Below the pieces are notes generated by a model. That model was not told where the DNA came from and did no database searches. It was given only the letters and a program-made list of their open reading frames with translations. Below are positions 1 through 4,739 of a DNA stretch of 5,932 bases, piece by piece. The DNA comes from a bacterium UBA1790 (lineage in GTDB: Bacteria > Bacteroidota > Bacteroidia > Bacteroidales > Muribaculaceae). The position numbers and the translations under genes are program-made. The stretch spans positions 1 to 5,932 of the forward strand of contig DCGA01000064.1 of NCBI GenBank assembly GCA_002314465.1, written 5' to 3'. How positions within the stretch are numbered: the first letter of the stretch is position 1; each line of letters begins with the position of its first letter.

Positions 1-97
1 TGATGGGGTAGATGGCAGCAACCTCAGTAAACATGTAACTGATGTGAGCAGCAGCCTGGTTACCATCACAGGTCATGAATTTCTTTTCTTTACTCAT
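1..97 (-). CDS. nifJ: Pyruvate:ferredoxin (flavodoxin) oxidoreductase, N-terminal fragment
   Basis: This is the first 32 codons of a gene that runs off the left edge. The start is the ATG read at 97-95. The visible protein begins MSKEKKFMTCDGNQAAAHI and continues SYMFTEVAAIYPI, the characteristic N-terminus of single-chain bacterial pyruvate:ferredoxin oxidoreductase, where the CDGNQAAAH block and the YPI(T) stretch belong to the pyruvate-binding domain I. The family enzyme is a cytoplasmic protein of about 1,170-1,190 residues. It oxidatively decarboxylates pyruvate to acetyl-CoA and CO2 with thiamine diphosphate and Fe-S clusters, passing electrons to ferredoxin or flavodoxin. It is the usual pyruvate-oxidising enzyme of anaerobic Bacteroidales. 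A promoter box lies about 110 bases upstream (206-213), giving a leader of about 100 nt. The catalytic and Fe-S regions are outside the window, so intactness cannot be judged. The family identification from these residues is strong. Confidence 0.93.
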   Translation of the reverse strand, partial: MSKEKKFMTCDGNQAAAHISYMFTEVAAIYPI

Positions 98-163
98 AAG
101 TAGTGTTTAGAAAATTAACCTATTATTAATTAGTTATTTCGTTTGTTTTCAGCACAATTCGCG

Positions 164-187
164 GGCAACGCACATGAGCACGCCGCC
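164..187 (-). promoter_or_regulatory. Hairpin in the nifJ 5' leader
   Basis: In the minus-strand RNA, the arms GGCGGCGUGC (187-178) and GUGCGUUGCC (173-164) pair over 10 positions, four of them G·U, around a UCAU loop. The same arms on the plus strand would give four A·C mismatches, so the structure fits the nifJ leader RNA and not an antisense RNA. It lies just after the predicted transcription start and about 65 bases before the ATG. It may be a stabilising 5' structure or a regulatory element; no known riboswitch class is recognised. Confidence 0.4.
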
Positions 188-205
188 TCACGATATATTA
201 CGCTA

Positions 206-213
206 CAAAGTTA
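206..213 (-). promoter_or_regulatory. Bacteroidota-type promoter of nifJ (-7 box)
   Basis: Read on the minus strand, 213-206 is TAACTTTG, an exact match to the Bacteroidota -7 consensus TAnnTTTG. Transcription would start near 199. No clear TTTG -33 box lies at the usual 19-21 bases upstream, so the upstream half is weak. It is the only exact -7 match I found between the upstream gene and nifJ. Confidence 0.65.
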
Positions 214-343
214 CAAATTTTCCCCGAAACCACCACCACTTTTCCCTATTATTTTATTAAGGTGTATCAAATACAATCACACCCCATTTTTTTACCCCTC
301 CAAACAGAAAATAACGTTCTCCACGCTACTGCGTTACACTAAT

Positions 344-382
344 TACCCCATGCCGGTCGGGATACTTGACTGGCATGGGGTA
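344..382. other. Long hairpin downstream of the DUF6794-like gene
   Basis: A perfect 11-base inverted repeat, TACCCCATGCC (344-354) and GGCATGGGGTA (372-382), flanks a 17-base interior. As plus-strand RNA the interior pairs further (355-361 with 365-371, three G·U pairs), giving an 18-pair stem with an AUA loop. As minus-strand RNA the inner part is interrupted by an A·C mismatch and holds only three more pairs. Neither side has a real T tract, so it is not a textbook intrinsic terminator. It lies about 77 bases past the stop of the DUF6794-like gene and could end or stabilise that transcript. It could also belong to a plus-strand RNA, but I see no plus-strand promoter nearby. Confidence 0.55.
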
Positions 383-458
383 TTCTTCGTGTACGTCGGC
401 GACGTTCTTTCCGAGGATACATTACTTAAGGTTTTTCATGGTGTGCGTGTGTGGTACT

Positions 459-773
459 TTATTGGTTTGCGAGGGCTTGCTTGTTGATCAGGTGCTCACG
501 GTATCCCTTGATGATGACGCAACACATATTGTCGGGGTCGTCGAGCATATTGCTGGTAACGGGGTCGGCGTTCAAGCCGTAGAGTTCGCCGGCTTTGAGG
601 TCGTATTTCCTGATAAGTTCGTTGCGTATCCACAGCCCCAGTGACGAGAAATGGAATGCAGTCTCAATATCGCTCTCCTTGGTAGCCATAACGATTTTCT
701 TTTCTTCGGCGGCGAGGGCTGTATCTATCATGCGATAGCAGTCGACAAGTGATTTGGGTCTTATTGTAATCAT
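459..773 (-). CDS. Small DUF6794-like cytoplasmic protein
   Basis: This is a 104-residue protein without signal peptide or membrane segment. I place the start at the ATG at 773-771 (MITIRPKS). A longer frame opens at 821, but its first 16 codons cover the predicted promoter and would lie upstream of the transcription start. Two blocks resemble the DUF6794 family: HFSSLGLWIRNEL (residues 41-53), like the family's HFGLGxWIRN block, and LDDPDNMCCVIIKGYREHL (77-95), like its HPDDMSxIIL-SYxxxL block. The region between (residues 54-76) differs from the family members I remember, so this is a divergent relative at best. The function of the family is not known to me. It lies 63 bases after the phosphatase frame but has its own promoter, so it is probably transcribed separately. 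Confidence 0.75.
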   Translation of the reverse strand: MITIRPKSLVDCYRMIDTALAAEEKKIVMATKESDIETAFHFSSLGLWIRNELIRKYDLKAGELYGLNADPVTSNMLDDPDNMCCVIIKGYREHLINKQALANQ

Positions 774-794
774 TGCGGTAATTGTTTTATGCCG

Positions 795-822
795 CAAAGG
801 TAGTACAAGCATGTGCCGCAAA
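795..822 (-). promoter_or_regulatory. Bacteroidota-type promoter of the DUF6794-like gene
   Basis: On the minus strand, 802-795 reads TACCTTTG, an exact TAnnTTTG -7 box. A TTTG at 822-819 is the likely -33 element. The spacing of 16 bases is shorter than the usual 19-21. The box ends 21 bases before the ATG at 773, leaving a leader of only about 15 nt, which decides the start codon of the gene. Confidence 0.65.
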
Positions 823-836
823 TAAGCACACGCACG

Positions 837-2126
837 TTAATTAAATGTTAAACTGATGGAAGCTATGAATGAAAAAATACACACAATAGTGTTAAGGAAA
901 CCACACTTTTTGTAGTGTCCGTCGGCACCTCTCACGATATTTAGACCGGGCTGTGGCTCGCGAAGCTTTGTGCCGTTAATGTTGTAGTACTCGGGCTCAA
1001 AGTACTTGTTTACAGTGATTTCGGGTACATCGGTCTCAAATCCGTCGGTCTCGATGTTAAGCATGGTACGTCGCAAGAAGTTAAGGTCCTCGGGACTGAT
1101 GTCGCGAGTGAGCCAGTAGTTGTAGAAGCACTGTGCAAGGTCGTATTGCGGCCCGAACGTGCGTATGTAGGGCAGCATGCGCGGGAACGTGTTGTAAGAG
1201 CGTGTGCGGCTGCGCATGGAGAATCGCGAGAGTTCGTAGTCACGGCACAGGTCAACCTCGTTCATGCCCAGCAAACCGCCGATGAGGAACGACAGCGTGC
1301 CACAGCGGTCGCTGCCGGCGAGGCAGTGCCAGTTCACCGCCTTGCCCTCGCGCATGCGGTCTATGAGCCACTGGAGGTCTCGCGTGAGTGCCTGTGGAAC
1401 GTAGCATATTCCATTGTGGTAGGCAGTCGTGGAGATGCGTATAAAGTCCACGTCGGCTCCCAGTGCCGACACTGAACTGGTGTTCTCGGTAGAGTCGCGC
1501 AGGTCGAGTTCGGCCCCTATGTGCAGGTTTTCCTTGAAGTCGTGTATGCCCCTCACGGTGATGGAGTTGAAATTGGCGCTGCGATACATCTTGCCGTACT
1601 GGATGGGCACGCCGAACGATGTGGGCCATCCGCCCATGTCGCGCACATTGCTCGAACCGTCCACATATATCATCCTCAACTGTCCCTCGGTGCGGAACAC
1701 GCCTCGCGCCACCTCGGTGAGAGTGCCGTTATAGGCTTGTTCCTCAACCTTGTAGTAATAGGTGCGATAGGGGATGAGATTGCGTATGACGAAAGAACTG
1801 TCGCCGCGGTTCTTGGTGGTGAATGTCATGGAGTCGGTGAGTTCCTCGTTCTCACTCACGGTTATGATAGAGCCCTTGAGCGAGGCGATGCGTGTCACGC
1901 GCGACCATTCCACGAGTTTGCCTGCCGGGTAGTCGAGTCGGCCTGCCGTGTCGGTATAGTAGGTATTGACTACCGATGTGTTGTAATCATCGTCGTAGAA
2001 ATAGGTGTCGTCTGTGAGATAGGCGTGCACATAACTGTTCTCTACACTCACAACCTCAATGTCGTCTTGCCCCCACACGGCGAGCGAGACTAAAACAGCC
2101 AGCAATATGAAACAAAGTTTATTCAT
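837..2126 (-). CDS. Secreted CX5R tyrosine phosphatase with fibronectin-like N-terminal domain
   Basis: This 429-residue protein starts with a signal peptide (residues 1-20, MNKLCFILLAVLVSLAVWGQ), so it acts outside the cytoplasm. Residues about 60-147 resemble a fibronectin type III-like beta domain (LIPYRTYYYKVEEQAYNG). Residues about 158-345 are a Y_phosphatase3/PTP-like domain: NVRDMGGW (160-167), GKMYRSAN (178-185), ELDLRDSTE (206-214), and the phosphate-binding loop HCLAGSDRCG (267-276) with nucleophile Cys268 and Arg274. The usual RTG after the loop is RCG here. Such enzymes hydrolyse phosphotyrosine or other phosphomonoesters; the substrate is unknown. Residues 380-400 (YYNINGTKLREPQPGLNIVRG) match a C-terminal block common in exported Bacteroidales proteins, but the hydrophobic tail after residue 407 looks like read-through from a one-base frameshift near 907-911. 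It starts 30 bases after the YqaA-like gene and is probably in its operon. Confidence 0.88.
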   Translation of the reverse strand: MNKLCFILLAVLVSLAVWGQDDIEVVSVENSYVHAYLTDDTYFYDDDYNTSVVNTYYTDTAGRLDYPAGKLVEWSRVTRIASLKGSIITVSENEELTDSMTFTTKNRGDSSFVIRNLIPYRTYYYKVEEQAYNGTLTEVARGVFRTEGQLRMIYVDGSSNVRDMGGWPTSFGVPIQYGKMYRSANFNSITVRGIHDFKENLHIGAELDLRDSTENTSSVSALGADVDFIRISTTAYHNGICYVPQALTRDLQWLIDRMREGKAVNWHCLAGSDRCGTLSFLIGGLLGMNEVDLCRDYELSRFSMRSRTRSYNTFPRMLPYIRTFGPQYDLAQCFYNYWLTRDISPEDLNFLRRTMLNIETDGFETDVPEITVNKYFEPEYYNINGTKLREPQPGLNIVRGADGHYKKCGFLNTIVCIFSFIASISLTFN

Positions 2127-2156
2127 TATGCTTAGAGATGGTGAGGTATTAGGTGC

Positions 2157-2615
2157 TTAGAACAGCGAGAGAGCCCCCAACGTGCCCCATATGAGAACCG
2201 CATAGCGCAGCGCCTTGCCTATCGTCATTGCCACGATGGTGATGGTCTTGTTGGCGTGCATGTAGCCCAGTGCAACCGAGATTGCTGAGCCTAGGATTGG
2301 AATCCACGCCAAAATCGCATACCAGGCGCCGTAGCGCTCTACATATCGCTGTGCGCGAGCCAGTTTCTCGGGCGACACATGCAGGTACTTGGTTATCCAT
2401 TCCATATTGCCCAGCGTGCCCATCCAGTAGCATGTCATGCCACCGGCCACATTGCCTATGGTGGCGGCTACAAGGCACCACACGGGGTTCAGGAACCCTA
2501 TGCAGGCAAGGACGATAGCCTCGCTGCTCAGGGGGATGACACTGCCCGCGATGAACGAGCATATCGTGAGTCCCACATACCCCCATTGGTTTATGAAATC
2601 AATAATCCAGTCCAT
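2157..2615 (-). CDS. yqaA: YqaA/DedA-family (SNARE-associated domain) inner-membrane protein
   Basis: This is a 152-residue polytopic membrane protein, close in length to E. coli YqaA (about 142). Hydrophobic segments lie near residues 10-35, 45-62, 95-118 and 125-150. Family marks are visible: IPLSSEAIVLA (27-37), the glycine-rich TIGNVAGGMTCYWMG (52-66), the proline/glycine block AWIPILGSAISVALGYM (103-119) and GKALRYAVL near residues 133-141, matching the GKALRY of E. coli YqaA. The wider DedA superfamily includes transporters and scramblases that move polyprenyl-phosphate or phospholipids across the membrane; the YqaA branch itself has no firm substrate. It precedes the secreted phosphatase by 30 bases with no promoter box between, suggesting co-transcription. 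I found no exact TAnnTTTG box in the 102 bases upstream, so it may depend on read-through from the ATPase gene. Confidence 0.9.
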   Translation of the reverse strand: MDWIIDFINQWGYVGLTICSFIAGSVIPLSSEAIVLACIGFLNPVWCLVAATIGNVAGGMTCYWMGTLGNMEWITKYLHVSPEKLARAQRYVERYGAWYAILAWIPILGSAISVALGYMHANKTITIVAMTIGKALRYAVLIWGTLGALSLF

Positions 2616-2650
2616 TGTGTGTGTTGTTGCAACACTCCGTTTTATAAAGT

Positions 2651-2694
2651 TTCTCGGAGAACTCCGAGTACCCGAAGCCCTCCGAGTACTCGGA
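2651..2694. repeat. Cluster of overlapping short palindromes (TCGGA half-sites)
   Basis: Four TCGGA/TCCGA half-sites sit within 44 bases. CTCGGAG (2653-2659) and CTCCGAG (2662-2668) form one hairpin; TCCGAGTACTCGGA (2681-2694) is a perfect 14-base palindrome; CTCCGAGTAC occurs directly twice (2662-2671 and 2680-2689). The first TCCGAGTAC can also pair with GTACTCGGA at 2686-2694, so at least two mutually exclusive folds exist. The cluster lies between the stop of the ATPase gene and the start of the YqaA gene. It probably ends, attenuates or processes the minus-strand transcript, though no T tract follows. Confidence 0.6.
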
Positions 2695-2717
2695 ATACCT
2701 TGGAATAAAGTATTTTA

Positions 2718-4307
2718 TTACTTGATGAGATTGCCCAGGATATCGCGTGTGATAGTGCGGGTTGCAGCCTGTGTTGCACTCTTGGCAATCTTGCCGGTAG
2801 TGGTGGTGCTGCTCTTGCGCTCCTTGGTTCCGCTCACTGTGTTGGCAACCTTGGTGCCTATGATTGTGGCGATGGTGCCGGTGATGGCTGTGAGGATAGC
2901 CTTGAGAATGCGTTTCATCAGGCCGGGCTTCTTGTCGGCTTTTTCCTTCTCCTTGGCTGCCTTGGCGTCTTCCTTGGCCTTAACCTTCTCCTCGGCTGCG
3001 GCCTGTGCCTCTTGTTCTTCTTTCTCGGTCTGTGCCAGCAGCATCTCGAATGCACTCTCGCGGTCCTCGGCCTTGTCGTAGCGGCCATAGAGGAACGACG
3101 ACTTAATGAGGTTGTCGCGCTCGCTGTCGCTGATAGCGCCTATCTGGCTCAGCGGGAACAGGATGCGTGCACGCTCAACCATGGTGGGAGCGCCCTTCTC
3201 GTCGAGCATCGACACAAGTGCCTCACCGGTCTCAAGGTTGGTGATTGCCTCTTCGGTCTTGAACTCGGGGTTGGGGCGGAATGTATCGGCTGCAGTGCGC
3301 ACTGCCTTCTGGTCCTTCGGGGTGTAGGCGCGCAGGGCATGCTGCACACGGTTACCCAACTGGCCCAGGATGTTCTCGGGAATGTCGGTGGGGCTCTGGG
3401 TTACGAAGTAGATGCCCACGCCCTTACTGCGTACAAGGCGTATAACCTGCTCAATCTTGTCGATAAGAGCCTTGCTGGTGTCTTCAAAGAGCATGTGAGC
3501 CTCGTCGAAGAAGAATACCAACTTGGGCAAATCGAGGTCGCCCACCTCGGGAAGGGTAGTGTAGAGCTCTGAGAGCAGCCACAGCAGGAATGTTGAGTAG
3601 AGCTTGGGCTGCAGCATCAGTTTGTCGGCAGCAAGCACGTTCATCACACCCTTGCCGTTCTCGCGGTCGAGAAGGTCCTTGATGTCAAACGAGGGTTTGC
3701 CGAAGAACTTGTCGGCACCCTGGTTGTCGAGTGTGAGCAGTGAGCGCTGGATGGCGCCGATGGTAGCGGTAGCGATGTTGCCGTAGGTGGTGGTGTACTC
3801 TGCAGCGTGCTTCGACACGTAGTCGAGCATGGCGCGCAGGTCTTTCATGTCGTCAAGCAGCAGGCCGCGCTCGTCGGCGATGCGGAATGCAATGTTGAGC
3901 ACACCGGTCTGTGTCTCGTTGAGTGCCAGCAGGCGTGCCAGCAGGTCGGGACCCATTTGCGATACGGTGCTGCGCATGGGGTGTCCCTGCTCGCCATATA
4001 CGTCGAAGAAGCGCACGGGGCAAGGCTGGAACTGAGGTTCGCCCATGCCAAACTCAGCAATGCGTTTCTCAATGAATCCGCTCAGTTTACCGGTCTGGCT
4101 GATACCCGATAGGTCGCCCTTCATATCGGCCATGAAACAAGGTACGCCTGCCTGGCAGAATGTCTCGGCCATTACCTGCAGGGTAACGGTCTTACCGGTA
4201 CCTGTGGCACCTGCGATGAGTCCGTGACGATTGGCCATTTTGCCAATGATACTGATGGGGCCGTTGGGGCCGTGGGCTATGTATAAGCCATGCTGTTGAT
4301 CTAACAT
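2718..4307 (-). CDS. yjgR: HerA-like ATPase of the YjgR / DUF853 family
   Basis: This 529-residue cytoplasmic P-loop ATPase aligns closely by eye with E. coli YjgR (about 500 residues). KMANRHGLIAGATGTGKT (23-40) holds the Walker A motif (33-40). FMADMKGDLSG (58-68), GHPMRSTVSQMGPDLLARLLALN (109-130) and GVLNIAFRIADERGLLL follow the family. LVFFFDEAHMLF (263-274) is Walker B with Asp268 and Glu269, FVTQSP (301-306) is the sensor strand, and GNRVQHALRAYTPKDQKAV (318-336) supplies the arginine-rich segment. Residues 424-462 are a charged Glu/Lys/Ala coiled-coil-like stretch, and the tail from 505 (GKIAKSATQAATRTITRDILG) matches the YjgR end. The family belongs to the HerA/FtsK hexameric translocase group, but its role is unproven. 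The start ATG at 4307 follows its own promoter (4354-4384) by a leader of about 40 nt. All motor motifs are intact. Confidence 0.93.
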   Translation of the reverse strand: MLDQQHGLYIAHGPNGPISIIGKMANRHGLIAGATGTGKTVTLQVMAETFCQAGVPCFMADMKGDLSGISQTGKLSGFIEKRIAEFGMGEPQFQPCPVRFFDVYGEQGHPMRSTVSQMGPDLLARLLALNETQTGVLNIAFRIADERGLLLDDMKDLRAMLDYVSKHAAEYTTTYGNIATATIGAIQRSLLTLDNQGADKFFGKPSFDIKDLLDRENGKGVMNVLAADKLMLQPKLYSTFLLWLLSELYTTLPEVGDLDLPKLVFFFDEAHMLFEDTSKALIDKIEQVIRLVRSKGVGIYFVTQSPTDIPENILGQLGNRVQHALRAYTPKDQKAVRTAADTFRPNPEFKTEEAITNLETGEALVSMLDEKGAPTMVERARILFPLSQIGAISDSERDNLIKSSFLYGRYDKAEDRESAFEMLLAQTEKEEQEAQAAAEEKVKAKEDAKAAKEKEKADKKPGLMKRILKAILTAITGTIATIIGTKVANTVSGTKERKSSTTTTGKIAKSATQAATRTITRDILGNLIK

Positions 4308-4353
4308 ATTATGCGGGTTTTAGATGTTGTTTATACAATTTATTGCTATAGTG

Positions 4354-4384
4354 CAAATTTACAACAAATTCTTGAAACATCAAA
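4354..4384 (-). promoter_or_regulatory. Bacteroidota-type promoter of the YjgR-like gene
   Basis: On the minus strand, TTTG (4384-4381) and TAAATTTG (4361-4354) match the Bacteroidota -33 and -7 elements exactly, with 19 bases between them, the usual spacing. Transcription would start near 4347, giving a leader of about 40 nt before the ATG at 4307. This is the best-formed minus-strand promoter in the window. Confidence 0.8.
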
Positions 4385-4471
4385 ATTACACGCCAAACTA
4401 CCGCAATTCTTATCGAAAAATAGTGTTTTGTGTTAAAAATGTGTTAAATGATTATTTTTTAAGTTGAGAAA

Positions 4472-4503
4472 TTGTGTTGTAAAACATATTTTTACTAATT
4501 TTG
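4472..4503 (+). promoter_or_regulatory. Bacteroidota-type promoter of the plus-strand RNA
   Basis: On the plus strand, TTG (4472-4474) and TAATTTTG (4496-4503) are separated by 21 bases and match the -33 and TAnnTTTG -7 elements. Transcription would start near 4510. It points away from the ATPase promoter, about 90 bases away, and no plus-strand protein gene follows it. Instead an intrinsic terminator lies about 110-140 bases downstream. Confidence 0.7.
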
Positions 4504-4509
4504 CAACGA

Positions 4510-4650
4510 AAAGATTATTCGTATCGACTTTTATCGATGTCGTGAGACAGTGATTTAGGTTAAGATTTAGTTTTAAGGTTTATGTTAATGGTATTAGAGG
4601 TTAATTAAATTAAAGTTGATCCGCGACGAGAGTCGTGGATTAGTTTTTTT
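4510..4650 (+). ncRNA. Candidate free-standing small RNA, about 140 nt
   Basis: A plus-strand unit is bounded by a consensus promoter (4472-4503) and a strong intrinsic terminator (4619-4650), with no credible reading frame between. The 5' part can fold either as GUAUCGA/UCGAUGU (4521-4527 with 4534-4540) or as UGUC-GUGA-GACA (4538-4549) with a GNRA tetraloop; the two overlap. The middle, 4549-4620, contains no C at all and is therefore almost unable to form G-C pairs, so it should be single-stranded. Inside it, TTTAGGTTAAGA, TTTAGTTTTAAGG and TTTATGTTAATGG follow each other as degenerate tandem units (4554-4591). Such an open, U/A/G-only body suits a trans-acting base-pairing RNA or a binding site for an RRM-type RNA-binding protein of the Bacteroidota. 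I cannot assign it to a named family; the Bacteroidales-1 motif and 6S RNA are candidates to test. Exact ends are inferred. Confidence 0.65.
4619..4650 (+). terminator. Intrinsic terminator of the plus-strand RNA
   Basis: ATCCGCGAC (4619-4627) and GTCGTGGAT (4632-4640) form a 9-pair stem with one G·U around a GAGA (GNRA) tetraloop, extendable by three weaker pairs with UUG/UAG. Seven T's (4644-4650) follow. On the opposite strand the wobble becomes an A·C mismatch, while the A tract would precede nothing useful, so the orientation is clearly plus. Confidence 0.85.
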
Positions 4651-4656
4651 ATATAC

Positions 4657-4674
4657 CCCGGTCATTATGACGGG
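4657..4674. other. Small stem-loop between the two terminators
   Basis: CCC (4657-4659) and GTCA (4661-4664) pair with TGAC (4668-4671) and GGG (4672-4674), leaving a TTA loop and one bulged G at 4660. Read on the minus strand it is followed within a few bases by an A-rich, not T-rich, run. It may add to transcript termination between the convergent units, but its role is unclear. Confidence 0.4.
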
Positions 4675-4686
4675 TTACAAGGCGAA

Positions 4687-4719
4687 ACAGGCTGCATCCC
4701 ACGGTGGGGTGCAGCCTGT
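4687..4719 (-). terminator. Stem-loop ending the murI-TPR-TerB operon
   Basis: ACAGGCTGCA (4687-4696) and TGCAGCCTGT (4710-4719) form a perfect 10-pair stem. It continues inward with CCC/GGG around the loop ACGGT, with one T·G position (an A·C mismatch on the minus strand). It begins 20 bases after the TAA of the TerB-like gene. The T run that follows on the minus strand (TGTTTCGCC) is short, so termination may be partial, or partly due to the second hairpin at 4657-4674. Confidence 0.65.
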
Positions 4720-4739
4720 AATCGTTTGGCGGTGTTGTC

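Larger units (their letters stand above)
98..458. other. Intergenic region between nifJ and the DUF6794-like gene
   Basis: These 361 bases carry no convincing gene. From left to right they hold the nifJ leader (98 to about 199), including a G·U-rich hairpin (164-187), and the nifJ -7 box (206-213). An AT-rich stretch follows (about 214-343). Then comes a long hairpin (344-382), a tight palindrome ACGTCG-G-CGACGT at 393-405, and the 3' flank of the DUF6794-like gene. Open frames on either strand here are short or have no start context and resemble no family I know. Confidence 0.6.
4308..4739. other. Intergenic region with divergent promoters and a plus-strand RNA unit
   Basis: These 432 bases separate the ATPase gene from the TerB-like gene, both on the minus strand. 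They hold the ATPase leader and promoter (4308-4384), an AT-rich stretch (about 4385-4470), a plus-strand promoter, RNA and terminator (4472-4650), and two stem-loops (4657-4674 and 4687-4719) between that terminator and the end of the TerB-like gene. No protein-coding frame of convincing length or start is present on either strand. Confidence 0.75.

Noticed and set aside
255..297. GGTGT…ACACC followed by seven T's on the plus strand, as a terminator
   Set aside because: The stem is only five pairs with a 13-base loop, and there is no plus-strand transcript upstream to end.
339..422. Minus-strand 27-codon Arg-rich frame (MYPRKERRRRTRRIPHASQV…)
   Set aside because: Its sequence is dictated by the palindromes it reads through; there is no promoter box or start context. 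A neighbouring frame that looks more protein-like (GKNVADVHEEYPMPVKYPDRH) has an in-frame stop before it and no start.
143..487. Plus-strand open frame of 114 codons through the nifJ leader and hairpin
   Set aside because: It covers the nifJ promoter and leader, has a low-complexity composition, no promoter and no recognisable domain.
774..821. Upstream start (MRHMLVLPLRHK…) for the DUF6794-like protein
   Set aside because: These codons overlap the -7 box at 795-802 and would lie upstream of the transcription start.
866..893. ACAC-TATT-GTGT followed by six T's on the minus strand, as terminator of the phosphatase gene
   Set aside because: A four-pair stem is too weak to call, although its position fits the shorter, frame-corrected end of the gene.
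3012..3572. Long plus-strand open frame (186 codons) opposite the ATPase gene
   Set aside because: It lies wholly antisense to an intact, clearly recognised ATPase, has no promoter or family resemblance, and similar mirror frames occur opposite the other GC-rich genes here.
4588..4608. Mini-frame MVLEVN in the plus-strand RNA
   Set aside because: Six codons without a recognisable ribosome site; in a C-free AT-rich stretch an ATG with a nearby TAA is expected by chance. A regulatory leader peptide is unlikely because no plus-strand gene follows.
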